DNA of 64,000 nt from Bacteroidales bacterium (GCA_016788045.1 JAEUTG010000036.1:1-64000); one strand, 5' to 3'; counted from the stretch's first letter, positions 9,114 through 18,159 are shown. A program made the numbers and translations. The notes: generated by a model from the sequence alone, not told the origin.

Positions 9114-9959
9114 CTACCTGCCAACCGCAGCCTTGAGCCTTTTGTCAACTTCAGGCCAGTTAACCATCTTCCAGAATTCAGTAACATAATCAGCCCGCTT
9201 GTTCTGGTATTTCAGATAATAGGCATGCTCCCATACATCAAGAGCCAGCAGGGGGATGCCCTTGCGTTCGGCAACCTGCATCAGGGGATTGTCCTGATTG
9301 GCTGTTGAAGAAACAAAGAGTTCTCCGTTCAGGGGATCGTAGGATAACCAGGCCCAGCCGGAGCCAAAACGTGATTTGGCTGCTTCGTTAAACTTTTCGG
9401 TAAAAGCACTGAAACTGCCAAAGTACTTCTTTATCATTTCAGCAAGTTCGCCGGTGGGCTCACCGCCACCTTTGGGTGACATGTTTTCCCAGTACAGCAC
9501 ATGATTGTAGAAACCGCCACCATTGTTGCGCACGGCTACCGGGAACTCAGCAATATTCGCGAATATTTCGGTTATTGGCATCGAAGCCATTTTTGTATCG
9601 GCGATCGCTTTCATAAAATTGTTGTAATAGGCCCGGTGATGCCTGTCGTAATGAATCTCAACGGTGAGTTTATCAATCACAGGCTCCAGTGCACCATACT
9701 CATAGGGCAACTCAGGAAAAGGCAGTGCCGATGAGGCGGACGACCAGAATGAAATTCCGGTTTTTACCGCCGGCAACAAAACCGGAGCCTTGTTTATGGT
9801 GGTTTTACTCTCTGTGGCAGGGGTGTCTGATTTAACAGGGTCGGCCTTTTTTGCAGCCGGTGATTTTGCAGGTTTTACTTTCACTGCCTGCGCAATGGAG
9901 AAATCGGGAAAAGATGCAGCAAAAATCAGGGCTGCAACCAGAAAAAGTCTGTACTTCAT
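9114..9959 (-). CDS. Exported superoxide dismutase (Fe/Mn family)
   Basis: A 281-residue Fe/Mn superoxide dismutase carrying an extra 75-80 residues at the N-terminus. A signal peptide (about residues 1-23, ending in FSIAQA) is followed by a Lys/Pro/Ala/Thr linker. The catalytic fold then begins at LPFPELPYEYGALEP. Metal ligands by alignment are H103 (EIHYDRHH), H153 (YNHVLYWE), D241 and H245 (DVWEHAYY). The active-site glutamine sits in ANQDNPLM (Q222), the manganese or cambialistic arrangement. It should remove superoxide in the periplasm or outside the cell. It lies downstream of a cytoplasmic paralogue. Confidence 0.92.
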   Translation of the reverse strand: MKYRLFLVAALIFAASFPDFSIAQAVKVKPAKSPAAKKADPVKSDTPATESKTTINKAPVLLPAVKTGISFWSSASSALPFPELPYEYGALEPVIDKLTVEIHYDRHHRAYYNNFMKAIADTKMASMPITEIFANIAEFPVAVRNNGGGFYNHVLYWENMSPKGGGEPTGELAEMIKKYFGSFSAFTEKFNEAAKSRFGSGWAWLSYDPLNGELFVSSTANQDNPLMQVAERKGIPLLALDVWEHAYYLKYQNKRADYVTEFWKMVNWPEVDKRLKAAVGR

Positions 9960-9982
9960 TTTAATTTAAATTATGGTTAAAC

Positions 9983-10016
9983 AAAAAAACCGTCCTGTAT
10001 TAAACAAGCCGGTTTT
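9983..10016 (-). terminator. Terminator after the cytoplasmic sod
   Basis: Read on the minus strand, AAAACCG and CGGTTTT (plus positions 10010-10016 and 9986-9992) form the base of a hairpin. An inner CTTGT/ACAGG stem closes the top, and seven T residues follow. It separates the two superoxide dismutase genes into distinct transcripts. Confidence 0.75.
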
Positions 10017-10044
10017 AAAAAGGTTGATCGCGTTTTGCAACTTA

Positions 10045-10656
10045 TTATTTCAGAGCCTTCATATAGTTTTCAGATACTTTCTCCCAGTTTACAAGACTCC
10101 AGAATGCACCGATATAATCAGGCCTTCTGTTCTGGTATTTCAGGTAATAGGCATGCTCCCATACATCAAGACCGAGAATGGGGGTACCCTGACAATCGTG
10201 GACATCCATCAGGGGGTTGTCCTGATTGGGGGATGAACAGACACACAGACTGTTGTCGGCTTTAACACTCAGCCATGCCCAGCCGCTTCCGAACCTGTTG
10301 GCAGCTGCATCGTTAAACCTGGTTTTAAACTCATCAAATGAGCCGAATTTTGCCGCAATGGCTTCAGCCAGTTTGCCAGTGGGCTGTCCGCCGCCGTTGG
10401 GTGACAATATCTCCCAGAAAAGGTTGTGATTGAAAAATCCGCCGCCATTGTTCCTGACGGCCACCGGGGCTTTGCTGATTCCGGCAAATATTTCTTCCAG
10501 GGTTTTTGATTCAAGCTCCGTGCCGGCAACAGCCGCTACGAATTTATCAAAGTATGCTCTATGGTGTTTGGTGTGGTGAATTTCCATGGTGAGCTTGTCA
10601 ATGTGCGGCTCAAGGGCATCGTATGCATAAGGCAGTGACGGGAATTCAAAATTCAT
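10045..10656 (-). CDS. sodA: Cytoplasmic superoxide dismutase (Fe/Mn family)
   Basis: A 203-residue enzyme of standard length with no signal peptide, converting superoxide to peroxide and oxygen. Ligands are H27 (MEIHHTKHH), H77 (FNHNLFWE), D164 and H168 (DVWEHAYY). Q145 in PNQDNPLM is the Mn-type glutamine; Bacteroides enzymes of this type are known to accept either metal, so specificity is open. GGAGG lies 5 bases before the ATG, an unusually good ribosome-binding site here. A 23-bp dyad lies 31 bases upstream. The symbol is a convention; sodB would be equally defensible. Confidence 0.94.
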   Translation of the reverse strand: MNFEFPSLPYAYDALEPHIDKLTMEIHHTKHHRAYFDKFVAAVAGTELESKTLEEIFAGISKAPVAVRNNGGGFFNHNLFWEILSPNGGGQPTGKLAEAIAAKFGSFDEFKTRFNDAAANRFGSGWAWLSVKADNSLCVCSSPNQDNPLMDVHDCQGTPILGLDVWEHAYYLKYQNRRPDYIGAFWSLVNWEKVSENYMKALK

Positions 10657-10686
10657 GTTTCCTCCGTAATTTTTCGGTTAATTAAT

Positions 10687-10709
10687 TTATTCAGAACTAT
10701 TCTAAATAA
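10687..10709. promoter_or_regulatory. Operator-like 23-bp dyad upstream of sod
   Basis: An imperfect palindrome with core TTCAGA-ACTAT-TCTAAA inside TTATT...AATAA arms. It lies 31 bases before the sod start, where a repressor could block transcription. A second copy, matching at 19 of 23 positions, lies at 60554-60576. Its form recalls iron- or peroxide-responsive operators, but the regulator is not identified. Confidence 0.55.
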
Positions 10710-10751
10710 CATTTTTAAGGAGAAAAGGTTTCCTTCTTCCCTTTAAAAATG
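10710..10751. repeat. Long imperfect hairpin between receptor gene and sod
   Basis: Two arms of about 19-20 bases can pair around an AAA/TTT centre with one mismatch, one bulge and two G-T pairs. The arms begin CATTTTTAA and end TTAAAAATG. No T run follows the stem, so it is not a classical terminator. It could protect the 3' end of the receptor transcript or act as a weak terminator. Confidence 0.6.
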
Positions 10752-10769
10752 AGTAAATCAATACTGAAA

Positions 10770-13322
10770 TCAGAACTGTACGGAGATCTTGAGGTTCAGT
10801 TGACGGGGTGTCAGGTAATTGGGAACCGCATACTGTCTGTTGTTGACATCCTTCACCCACAAATAGGAAATGGTGTTGCTTACCTGAAGCAGGTTCAGCA
10901 CTTCGAGGCTGATCCAGATATCGTCAACATGCCTCATAAACCCTTTGAGGTTGGTTTGCCCATTGTCGCGTGATCGTCCCGCAATCTGTTTGGAAAAGCC
11001 GATATCTACCCTTCTGAAGGAAGGCATGCGCCGTGCATTGCGCCCCCTGACACTTCCCGGGGGACTGTAAGGCAGTCCGGTGCCAAAGAGCAGGCTCAGG
11101 TTCATCTTGAAAGTCGGGTTTTTGGGGAGATAATCCTGAAAAAACAAGCCGAAAGTGAGCCACTGATCGGTAGGACGCGGCATACTGCCCCGGCTGATGA
11201 CGGCGCTGTCGGCAACCACATTGTTGGTGGTATATCCGGGGATGATGCGCTCACCCTCATCGTTGTAGTAGTTGATGTAGGTATCCCCTTCCAGGTCTTC
11301 ACGGGTGCTCATCAGCGACATGCTTGCCCAGGACTCCACTCCTTTCACGAATTCACCGTTCACCTTGAGGTCGAGGCCGGTGGCATAACCCCTGGCACTG
11401 TTTGTAGCAAAATACCTGATGCGAACATTGTCTATTTCATAGGGGATCAGGTTATCAAGGTATTTGTAGTAAGCTTCGGCCACAAATTTAAACGGACGGT
11501 TCCAGGCCTTGAAATTAAAGTCGGATCCTGCAACGAAATGCAGCGAAGACTGGGCCTTAAGCGATTTATTGATTTCTCCGTTTTTGTTACGTAACTCGCG
11601 GTAAAACGGTGGCTGGTAATATAGTCCTGATGAAAAACGGAAAACGATGTCGCTCTCCCATTCCGGTTTGAAAGAGACTGAGCCGCGGGGGCTGAGCAGG
11701 AACTGGCGGTTGAGGTCCCAGTAATTAAACCTTGTACCCAACACAAAGCTCCACTGACCTGAATTTCCCTGCGCATCCCAGCCATGCTGAACAAACCCTG
11801 ACAAACGGTTTGAACTGAGGTTGATGGTGGTTTTTACCACATCCTGCAGGGTAATATTATTCTGGTTTCCGGCTTCCCCGGGAATCCCCTGATGCGAAGG
11901 AAGGGTATACCCTGCCGAATCATTCATGTTCCATTCATTCAGCCGGTCGTTGATGATTTCATGCTGAAACCTTAGCCCCCAGTTGGTTGCCGAAGCAGGC
12001 CGGGTAATGGTTCCGCGGTGTTCGGCTGTGCTCACTACAGCGTCGAGGTAGTTTCTGGCATGGTTGAGGTAGGTACCTACACCTTTGGTTTCGAGGGCTT
12101 CCCCGAATGAGTCACTCCCCTGGTCGGTTTCAAGCTGGCCGATCCAGTACTGACCCATAATATCGAAAGTTTCGCTTTCGATGGTCTGGAAGGATGAAAG
12201 GATCAGTTTGAGGGATACATTTTCAGAGGGCTTGTAGTTGGTGGTGAAGGCTCCCAGGTAATTGATAAAGCGGTCTGTCTCGCTTCCATCGAAATATACC
12301 CTCAGCTGAAGGGCTTCGTTGATGGTACCGAAACTGGTTTCGCGGGTAACCGGGACTATGCGGTAATAATTCCGGGCATAATTCCCCAGAAAAGAGAATT
12401 CAAGTCTGGGATTTACCTCATACATCAGCATACCCTGGAGATCGGTAAACGAAGGTTTGTAATCACCCTTGGTTTCCAGGCTTTTAAGGATATACTGGTT
12501 GGATTTCTGCCTGAATCCCATCAGATACATAAAACGGCGGTCTTTGGAAGATCCTTCAAGGTGCATGGAAGCTCCCAGAAGGCTTCCGCTGACTGAACCG
12601 GCAACCCGGGTTGGTCGCTTGTAACGGATGTCGAGTACCGAGGACATTTTATCGCCGTAGCGTGGTTCAAAACCACCGGCAGAGAACAGAATGGAAGCTA
12701 CCAGATCGGAATTCAGAAAACTGAGGCCTTCCTGCTGACCGGAACGTATGAGAAAAGGTTTGTAGATCTCCACATCATTCACATACACCAGGTTTTCATC
12801 GTAGTTCCCTCCCCTCACTGAGTACTGCGAACTGAGCTCATTGTTGGATGAAACTCCGGAAAAGGTTTTGAGCAGGGCTTCAATACCTCCGGAAGCGCTG
12901 GGGATGAGCGCAGAGAGTTTCGGATCCAGGGTATTCAGATTTGAATACCGGATCTGCTTGTCTTCAACCACAAAATCAGGAAGCTGTGTGGTTGACTCCA
13001 CCAGCCGGCGGTTGATCTCGTAACGTTCGCCCGGCTTGAGGCGTATTTTTACCTTCTCTGTATTGAATCCCACGAAAGTAAATACCAGGGTGATCTCTTT
13101 ATCTGCAGGCACTTTCAGTAACCAGGAGCCGTCATTTGCGGATACCGTCCCGCCAGGTTGTCCGGCAATCGCAATGTTGACCAGCGGTAAGGGCTGATTG
13201 CCCACATCGGTTATCCTGCCAAACACCTCTGCCATATCCTGGGCAGAAAGCGGAATGTATAAGACAGCTGACAACAGAAAAATCAGGAAATATTTCAGAA
13301 CAGAAAAGATTTTCAGGTACAT
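10770..13322 (-). CDS. TonB-dependent outer-membrane receptor with CarboxypepD_reg-like domain
   Basis: An 850-residue outer-membrane receptor. The start is set at ATG 13322, which gives a clean signal peptide (MYLKIFSVLKYFLIFLL..., cleaved after PLSAQ). An upstream in-frame TTG at 13397 would put 25 hydrophilic residues in front and overlap the preceding gene. Residues about 31-92 are a carboxypeptidase-regulatory-like domain, followed by a plug domain (about 115-225, with SQYSVRGGNYDENLVYV) and a beta barrel ending in Phe. No SusD partner is adjacent, so it is not a glycan-locus pair. It probably imports an unknown ligand with TonB energy. It starts 16 bases after its upstream neighbour ends. 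Confidence 0.88.
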   Translation of the reverse strand: MYLKIFSVLKYFLIFLLSAVLYIPLSAQDMAEVFGRITDVGNQPLPLVNIAIAGQPGGTVSANDGSWLLKVPADKEITLVFTFVGFNTEKVKIRLKPGERYEINRRLVESTTQLPDFVVEDKQIRYSNLNTLDPKLSALIPSASGGIEALLKTFSGVSSNNELSSQYSVRGGNYDENLVYVNDVEIYKPFLIRSGQQEGLSFLNSDLVASILFSAGGFEPRYGDKMSSVLDIRYKRPTRVAGSVSGSLLGASMHLEGSSKDRRFMYLMGFRQKSNQYILKSLETKGDYKPSFTDLQGMLMYEVNPRLEFSFLGNYARNYYRIVPVTRETSFGTINEALQLRVYFDGSETDRFINYLGAFTTNYKPSENVSLKLILSSFQTIESETFDIMGQYWIGQLETDQGSDSFGEALETKGVGTYLNHARNYLDAVVSTAEHRGTITRPASATNWGLRFQHEIINDRLNEWNMNDSAGYTLPSHQGIPGEAGNQNNITLQDVVKTTINLSSNRLSGFVQHGWDAQGNSGQWSFVLGTRFNYWDLNRQFLLSPRGSVSFKPEWESDIVFRFSSGLYYQPPFYRELRNKNGEINKSLKAQSSLHFVAGSDFNFKAWNRPFKFVAEAYYKYLDNLIPYEIDNVRIRYFATNSARGYATGLDLKVNGEFVKGVESWASMSLMSTREDLEGDTYINYYNDEGERIIPGYTTNNVVADSAVISRGSMPRPTDQWLTFGLFFQDYLPKNPTFKMNLSLLFGTGLPYSPPGSVRGRNARRMPSFRRVDIGFSKQIAGRSRDNGQTNLKGFMRHVDDIWISLEVLNLLQVSNTISYLWVKDVNNRQYAVPNYLTPRQLNLKISVQF

Positions 13323-13338
13323 ATTCTCAGTCAGTGTG

Positions 13339-13971
13339 TCAGTTTTTCCTTTTGAAATCGCCTCTTTTCCAGGCTTTGATAAACTCAGCCCAGGCAAAAG
13401 GATTAAAAATGTTCATCGGCTGGTACTGCCCCTTATAATAGAGTTTACCAACCTGCTGATCCATATAATTCCGGTAGTTCATACTTCCATCCATGGGCAT
13501 CACCATTGCCCTTTGCCGCAATTCCATTCTGTCGAGGTTTTTCTGAGCAATGGTAATGTCATCATCGGGAATATCATTCCATACAAAGGCAAGCTTGAAC
13601 TGTTCTCTGGATGGCCAGGGATATATAACGGTTTCTTTCAGTAAAATTGTGTCCTGGGTCATAATCTGAATCAGTGAATACCGGCTGGCCCTCAGGGTAT
13701 CAGGGATGTGGTATTCACCGCTTCTGAAACCGACAGCCGTAAACTGCACTACTTCGCCTTTACGGGCTACCAGAGAGAAGAATCCCGAATAATCGGCTGA
13801 CACTCCCCTGCTTGTCCCCTTGACCCTGATATTCACATAGGGCACCGGATTCAGACTGTCACCACTCACCACCAGTCCTGAGAACTGAACCAGATCGTTG
13901 TCGGCCTGCTGTGAAAAAAGCGTGTTGCTGACAAACAGAAGCAACCATAGAACCGGAATCAGCTTTCTCAT
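13339..13971 (-). CDS. Exported carboxypeptidase-regulatory-like protein
   Basis: A 210-residue protein with a signal peptide (MRKLIPVLWLLLFVSNTLFS, cleaved near SQQ). One carboxypeptidase-regulatory-like beta-sandwich (about residues 25-110) contains NPVPYVNIRVKGTSRG. The remaining C-terminal 95 residues I do not recognise. ATG 13971 is preferred over an in-frame TTG at 13983. It is probably cotranscribed with the TonB-dependent receptor 16 bases downstream and may act with it at the outer membrane. The molecular function is unknown. Confidence 0.75.
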   Translation of the reverse strand: MRKLIPVLWLLLFVSNTLFSQQADNDLVQFSGLVVSGDSLNPVPYVNIRVKGTSRGVSADYSGFFSLVARKGEVVQFTAVGFRSGEYHIPDTLRASRYSLIQIMTQDTILLKETVIYPWPSREQFKLAFVWNDIPDDDITIAQKNLDRMELRQRAMVMPMDGSMNYRNYMDQQVGKLYYKGQYQPMNIFNPFAWAEFIKAWKRGDFKRKN

Positions 13972-13980
13972 CGTAACACG

Positions 13981-13988
13981 CAAATATA
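13981..13988 (-). promoter_or_regulatory. Candidate -7 element close to the start codon
   Basis: On the minus strand TATATTTG matches TAnnTTTG exactly and is followed by C, as is common. It ends only 9 bases before the ATG at 13971, so the transcript would have almost no leader. No good TTTG lies at -33. Confidence 0.4.
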
Positions 13989-14030
13989 TGGCTTATTTGC
14001 CGGCCAGAGAATGCTAAAGCCCCGGTACAC

Positions 14031-14060
14031 AAAAAAAAAGCTGCTGCGGAAAGCAACAGC
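14031..14060 (-). terminator. Terminator after rpmB
   Basis: On the minus strand GCTGTTGC pairs with GCAGCAGC across TTTCC, followed by nine T residues. It lies 38 bases after the rpmB stop codon. Confidence 0.9.
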
Positions 14061-14098
14061 ATGAATCAAACAGAATGTATTTTAAGGAAACCTCTTGA

Positions 14099-14335
14099 TT
14101 ATTTGATGTATCCCTTTTCAAAAGCTTCTTTCAGACAGGCACTGATCCCCTTTTTGCTGATGTTGCGGATACCGGCGGCTGAAACCTTAAGGGTTACCCA
14201 ACGGTCTTCTTCAGGAATGTAGAACTTTTTAATGTGAAGATTGGGATAAAACCTGCGTTTGGTCTTTATGTTGGAGTGGGAAACACTGTTTCCGACAATC
14301 ATTCCTTTTCCGGTAATCTGACAAATCTTTGACAT
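14099..14335 (-). CDS. rpmB: 50S ribosomal protein L28
   Basis: A 78-residue protein of standard L28 length. It begins [10 protein letters not shown] and contains [16 protein letters not shown] and [18 protein letters not shown], the conserved core of the family. It is a structural protein of the large ribosomal subunit. It has its own promoter (14374-14404) and terminator (14031-14060), so it is a single-gene unit. In many Bacteroidota rpmB is followed by rpmG and a short DUF4295 gene; neither follows here. Confidence 0.95.
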   Translation of the reverse strand: MSKICQITGKGMIVGNSVSHSNIKTKRRFYPNLHIKKFYIPEEDRWVTLKVSAAGIRNISKKGISACLKEAFEKGYIK

Positions 14336-14373
14336 GGGTATAAGCTTATAATCAGTTAATTTTTTTCGGACTG

Positions 14374-14404
14374 CAAAAGTCGGAAATTATTCTGAATTTA
14401 CAAA
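14374..14404 (-). promoter_or_regulatory. Promoter of rpmB
   Basis: On the minus strand TTTG (plus 14401-14404) is followed after exactly 19 bases by GACTTTTG (plus 14374-14381). The second element has one mismatch to TAnnTTTG. The predicted start is about 30 bases ahead of the ATG. Confidence 0.75.
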
Positions 14405-14555
14405 CAGTTTCATGTTTTTTTTTCCGAAAATCAGGGACAAGTCACAGGATGCGCAACTATATCACTGAATATCAGTGGATAATACTCAATAAGAGGACCA
14501 TATGGTTATTCCGGCCAGAAGTAGGTTTCCGGTGAAACGACGCGGATCAGGGGTT

Positions 14556-17500
14556 TCACTGACTCTGGTTTTCATCGTGTTTCCAGGTAATGGCAGCCAC
14601 CCTTTTCTTTCCGTCCATTCTGATGGAGAGGGGTTGACCGAACCTCACATGTTTGAAATAGGTTGACCGTTGCACCAGGGGCTGTTTATCGAGGACTTCC
14701 CAGCGGATGAATGAATTGGCAAGCTCCTGTTGCACAGAGAAATAGCCAACATTCATGGAGGTAACATTGTGGAAGAAGTGCGAGCCCGAAGAGGCATCGA
14801 GGGGATAGCCTTCAAGGCTGGTTTCCACGATTACCTTCGCCGAGGATATCTGAGGCCAGTTTACCGGGATACCGATCCAGCGGTCACGCGTTCCCCACCG
14901 GCCCGGACCAATCAGCAGATATTTTGTTTCTGCGGCCATCATCTGCCGGTTTAAAGCCTCAATTTCGAGTGCCATCTCATTGGTTTTGCTTTTATCGAAT
15001 GCCGCCACATCAATATAAATCACATCCGCGATATCGTCAATCAATCCGTTGCCCATTCCCTTTTCAGACAGCAACAGCAGGGAATCCTGATCTATCTTCG
15101 AAGCATCAAAACTGTAATCCTGCATACTTCCGATCAGTGGTTTGATCTGGAGCAGGTAAAACGATGCCCTGAGCTGCTCATCCCTGGTGAGGTCAACAGC
15201 AAATTCGATTTCCACGGGGGCTCCCATGGCTTCTTTAACCACATCAAGCACAAGGTCAATGGTTTGCGCCAACGGGATGTAGTTGTATTTCAGAATGTTT
15301 GAGAAATTGATGATCCTTGGGCCGGCATGGGTCAGACCGGGAACAATCCGCTGATTGTCTGCATCAAATACCGATGCCAGGTGTCTGAGGTTTCCATGTC
15401 GTTCCGCATCATCCAGATCGAGTTTCACCAGACCGGCGGTTTCGCCTTCCATCAGGTCTATGTCCTTCTTTTTCAGATCCACTGCATAAAAATCAACCTG
15501 GGAGTTCTTAAGCTGATCTACCGGGGTATTGATTTCCGTTGTCGGATATTTAGGCGAAAACCGATAGGCCTTCTCCCCTTCCACCACCTGCTTCCCAAGC
15601 CCCAGGGCGGCTACCGCAAAACCCTCTTCGGGTTTCATGTGGGCAAACGGGTAATAGTTGTACGACTGTGCCACCCCGCTGATGTGCGGATAATAACTTT
15701 CCTCGTATTTATTGCCCACCACTTCCTGAATGATGACCGCCATCTTCTCTTCTTCGATTTTATAGTGAATGGCCTCGATGTAACCACGGGCAATCTTGCT
15801 GAATACCGAGGCATAAACCAGCTTGATGGCATCCATGGTCTGCTGGAGACGGATATTGAAGTCAGGGTGGTTGTTAGGTAGCAGATATGTTTCAAAGATA
15901 CCGGCAAATGGCTGCATCAGCGAATCCTCAAAGAGGCCGGATGACCTGATGGCAATGGGATTGGTGATGTGTTTGAGCAGTATTCTGAGGCGTTTCACCA
16001 GGGTTTCGGTGAGGGAGGCATTCAGGAAAATACGCTTCACCTCGTCATAATCCATGCCAGTGACCGCCAGGTCGTAAAGCTTGTTGCGCTCGATAAAATA
16101 CTCAAACTCATCGGTGCCGATGATGGAAGTTTTCGGGGTACGGATGCGGATGTTCGGCAGCAGTTTCTCAAAATCGTGGTTATAGATGAGGGTGTTGATA
16201 AAGGCCAGTCCGCGCCCCTTCCCCCCCAGCGAACCTGAACTGAGGCTCACCACATTGGTTTCATCGAGGATGGCCGACTCCTCAAAGGGGATTACCTTGC
16301 CCTTGTTCTGCTCATTCCTGAACTTCTGAATCACCTCAACAAGGTACTGTTTCAGCTTGGCAGGACTTTCAAAGTCGTTGACCTTGGCCGGGTTGATGAT
16401 TTTGGCAACCTGAATTTCGCCGCGGGCCATCAGCCAGAGCGAGAAATGATCCTTACGGGCATGGTAGATCAGCGACTCATCGGGAATGGTGATCAGCAGT
16501 GATTCAAACTCCTTGAGGGAACGTGCCACGGCGATCTGCCGGCCATCCTTGTCGCGGTAGATAAAATTCCCGAACCCCAGGTAATGGGAAATAAAACTCT
16601 TGAAATCCTGCACGAGGGTTTCAGAATTTTTATCGATAAAGGTTGCCTTCAGCTGATAGGCCATGCGCGCATTCTCAGGATTGTGCGACTGAATGATGGT
16701 CGGCAGTTCCGGATTGAGCGAACGGGCATACTTTGCCAGCTCGAAACCGGCCTGATTGTCAGTTTTCCCGCTTTTCATGTATTCAACATCCGTGATCAGA
16801 CAGAGCATATAATCCCTGAATTTGTCGAGAATATCACGGGCTTCCTCAAAATTCGAGGCGAGCAGAATTTTTGGCCTCGCCCTCATTCGTAATACCTTGT
16901 ACAATTCATCCGTGCTGACATCCTCAATAATCCGGCGGGTCTGTTCCATCACAATGCTGTAAAGCAGCGGCAGGTATCTGGAGTAATACTGCGGGGAGTC
17001 CTCCACCAGCAGGATCACCCTGACCATCCCGACCTTGGTGTCGTTCTCAACATTGATTTTATCTTCAATGTGTTTGATGATCGCGAAAAACACCTTGGAT
17101 TCCCCGTTCCATACAAAGATGCGGTCGATGTGCTTCATCTGCGGCTTTTCGCTGAAATAGGAAATATCCTTGTTGTTGTTGAGGAGCAGGAAAATGGGGA
17201 TGTAGGGGAATTCGGCCTTGATCTTCATACTCAGGGTCAGGGGCATATTTTTTTCGACGCCCACCATAAAAATGATCAGGTCGAAATGCTTGCTCTGCAA
17301 TTGTTCGAAGATCTCTTCTTCCGACGACACTCCGGTAATCCGGGGCATGGAGGTCAGGCTGAGCTGATGATACTCACCCAGCACATGTTCTGAAAACCGG
17401 CCCTCTTTTTCAATGCTGTAGGCATCGTAAAGATTGGCAACGAGCAGGATTTCCCTTACCTTAAACGGCATCAGATCGTGGTAAACATCGCGGTCATAAT

Positions 17501-18023
17501 TGTTTTTATTCAGGAACTTCTGGAGCAGCTGACGGCTCGAAGCCGGAGACTGTTCACCGGGGCTCTGCTTGTCGGTGGTTACCCAGCCCGGCTGGGTTTT
17601 CCTGAGAATGCGGCTTGCCTCCTGGCTGTTGAGATAGCCAGTGATCATGTTGGCAAGGTTGGAAATCAGGTGACGCTCTTCCTTCAGGAATGGCCCTTCA
17701 TCGGCTGCCACAAACTCCTTGAGGTAAAAGATTTCAATCGCCCCCTTCTTGTCGTTGATGGTCTCGAAATGCTGGCGTTGCTGCCAGCGGCTTTCCTGAA
17801 ACCCTACCGATTTGTATTCCTTGCCATCAAATTTAATTCTGGCCGTAGTGTATGCAGGATACTGCCAGGCTGCAGGAAAAATCATCGCAAGCTGTTGCAG
17901 CGTTTCGTCAACCGGCTTGCCCTCCTTCAGAATCTGGGTGGTCTGGTTGATTGCGGCAAGTTCTTTCAACCGCTCACCCTGCTCGTGCAACAGGGTCTTT
18001 ATATCCGGAATATGCTCTGACAT
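14556..18023 (-). CDS. Sensor-like protein with receiver domains and PEP-synthase-type ATP-grasp region
   Basis: A 1155-residue soluble protein. ATG 18023 (MSEHIPDIKTLLHEQ) is chosen over an in-frame TTG at 18050. Parts in order: GAF-like domain (about 20-150), a receiver-like domain whose phosphoacceptor position lies in FDLIIFMVG (no Asp), and a second receiver-like domain that keeps an acidic pair (LLVEDSP) and an Asp in LITDVEY. A PPDK/PEP-synthase N-terminal ATP-binding region follows, with SLGGKGRGLAF, IRSSGLFEDS and FAGIFETY, ending near LLQIKPLIG. A C-terminal domain contains LLIGPGRWGTRDRW. The central phosphohistidine and PEP-binding barrel of true PEP synthase are absent, so it is probably regulatory. 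It diverges from the LuxR-type regulator. Confidence 0.8.
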   Translation of the reverse strand: MSEHIPDIKTLLHEQGERLKELAAINQTTQILKEGKPVDETLQQLAMIFPAAWQYPAYTTARIKFDGKEYKSVGFQESRWQQRQHFETINDKKGAIEIFYLKEFVAADEGPFLKEERHLISNLANMITGYLNSQEASRILRKTQPGWVTTDKQSPGEQSPASSRQLLQKFLNKNNYDRDVYHDLMPFKVREILLVANLYDAYSIEKEGRFSEHVLGEYHQLSLTSMPRITGVSSEEEIFEQLQSKHFDLIIFMVGVEKNMPLTLSMKIKAEFPYIPIFLLLNNNKDISYFSEKPQMKHIDRIFVWNGESKVFFAIIKHIEDKINVENDTKVGMVRVILLVEDSPQYYSRYLPLLYSIVMEQTRRIIEDVSTDELYKVLRMRARPKILLASNFEEARDILDKFRDYMLCLITDVEYMKSGKTDNQAGFELAKYARSLNPELPTIIQSHNPENARMAYQLKATFIDKNSETLVQDFKSFISHYLGFGNFIYRDKDGRQIAVARSLKEFESLLITIPDESLIYHARKDHFSLWLMARGEIQVAKIINPAKVNDFESPAKLKQYLVEVIQKFRNEQNKGKVIPFEESAILDETNVVSLSSGSLGGKGRGLAFINTLIYNHDFEKLLPNIRIRTPKTSIIGTDEFEYFIERNKLYDLAVTGMDYDEVKRIFLNASLTETLVKRLRILLKHITNPIAIRSSGLFEDSLMQPFAGIFETYLLPNNHPDFNIRLQQTMDAIKLVYASVFSKIARGYIEAIHYKIEEEKMAVIIQEVVGNKYEESYYPHISGVAQSYNYYPFAHMKPEEGFAVAALGLGKQVVEGEKAYRFSPKYPTTEINTPVDQLKNSQVDFYAVDLKKKDIDLMEGETAGLVKLDLDDAERHGNLRHLASVFDADNQRIVPGLTHAGPRIINFSNILKYNYIPLAQTIDLVLDVVKEAMGAPVEIEFAVDLTRDEQLRASFYLLQIKPLIGSMQDYSFDASKIDQDSLLLLSEKGMGNGLIDDIADVIYIDVAAFDKSKTNEMALEIEALNRQMMAAETKYLLIGPGRWGTRDRWIGIPVNWPQISSAKVIVETSLEGYPLDASSGSHFFHNVTSMNVGYFSVQQELANSFIRWEVLDKQPLVQRSTYFKHVRFGQPLSIRMDGKKRVAAITWKHDENQSQ

Positions 18024-18054
18024 AGACTTCTTTGTTAAATCAGGAACCAAGGCA

Positions 18055-18085
18055 CTAAGTTATGAAAAGAAGTTTAGCAAGCAGA
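18055..18085 (-). promoter_or_regulatory. Candidate promoter for the PEP-binding sensor gene
   Basis: On the minus strand TCTG (plus 18082-18085), 19 bases, then TAACTTAG (plus 18055-18062). Each element has one mismatch to TTTG / TAnnTTTG, but the spacing is ideal. The predicted start lies about 25 bases before the ATG at 18023. Confidence 0.4.
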
Positions 18086-18115
18086 CCAATTCCCGGGCGA
18101 TTTAATACATCGGGA

Positions 18116-18146
18116 TTTGGTTTTCACACTATTTACACTAATTTCG
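18116..18146 (+). promoter_or_regulatory. Promoter of the LuxR-family regulator gene
   Basis: TTTG (18116-18119), a 19-base spacer, then TAATTTCG (18139-18146), with one mismatch in the -7 element. The expected start near 18152 leaves a leader of about 20 bases that contains the GGAGG site. Confidence 0.65.
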
Positions 18147-18159
18147 TCAGCAGAAATGC

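Noticed and set aside
9114..10656. Tandem dismutases as a recent identical duplication
   Set aside because: Outside the active-site stretches the two proteins differ widely, so the duplication is old or they were acquired separately.
13323..13397. Earlier TTG start of the TonB-dependent receptor
   Set aside because: It would add a hydrophilic stretch before the signal peptide and overlap the preceding gene; ATG 13322 fits better.
14463..14477. Short hairpin CACTGA-ATA-TCAGTG as terminator of the sensor gene
   Set aside because: The stem is only 6 bp and no T run follows on the minus strand.
15327..15881. Plus-strand frame inside the PEP-binding sensor gene
   Set aside because: It is antisense to a protein with clear ATP-grasp motifs and shows no supporting features.
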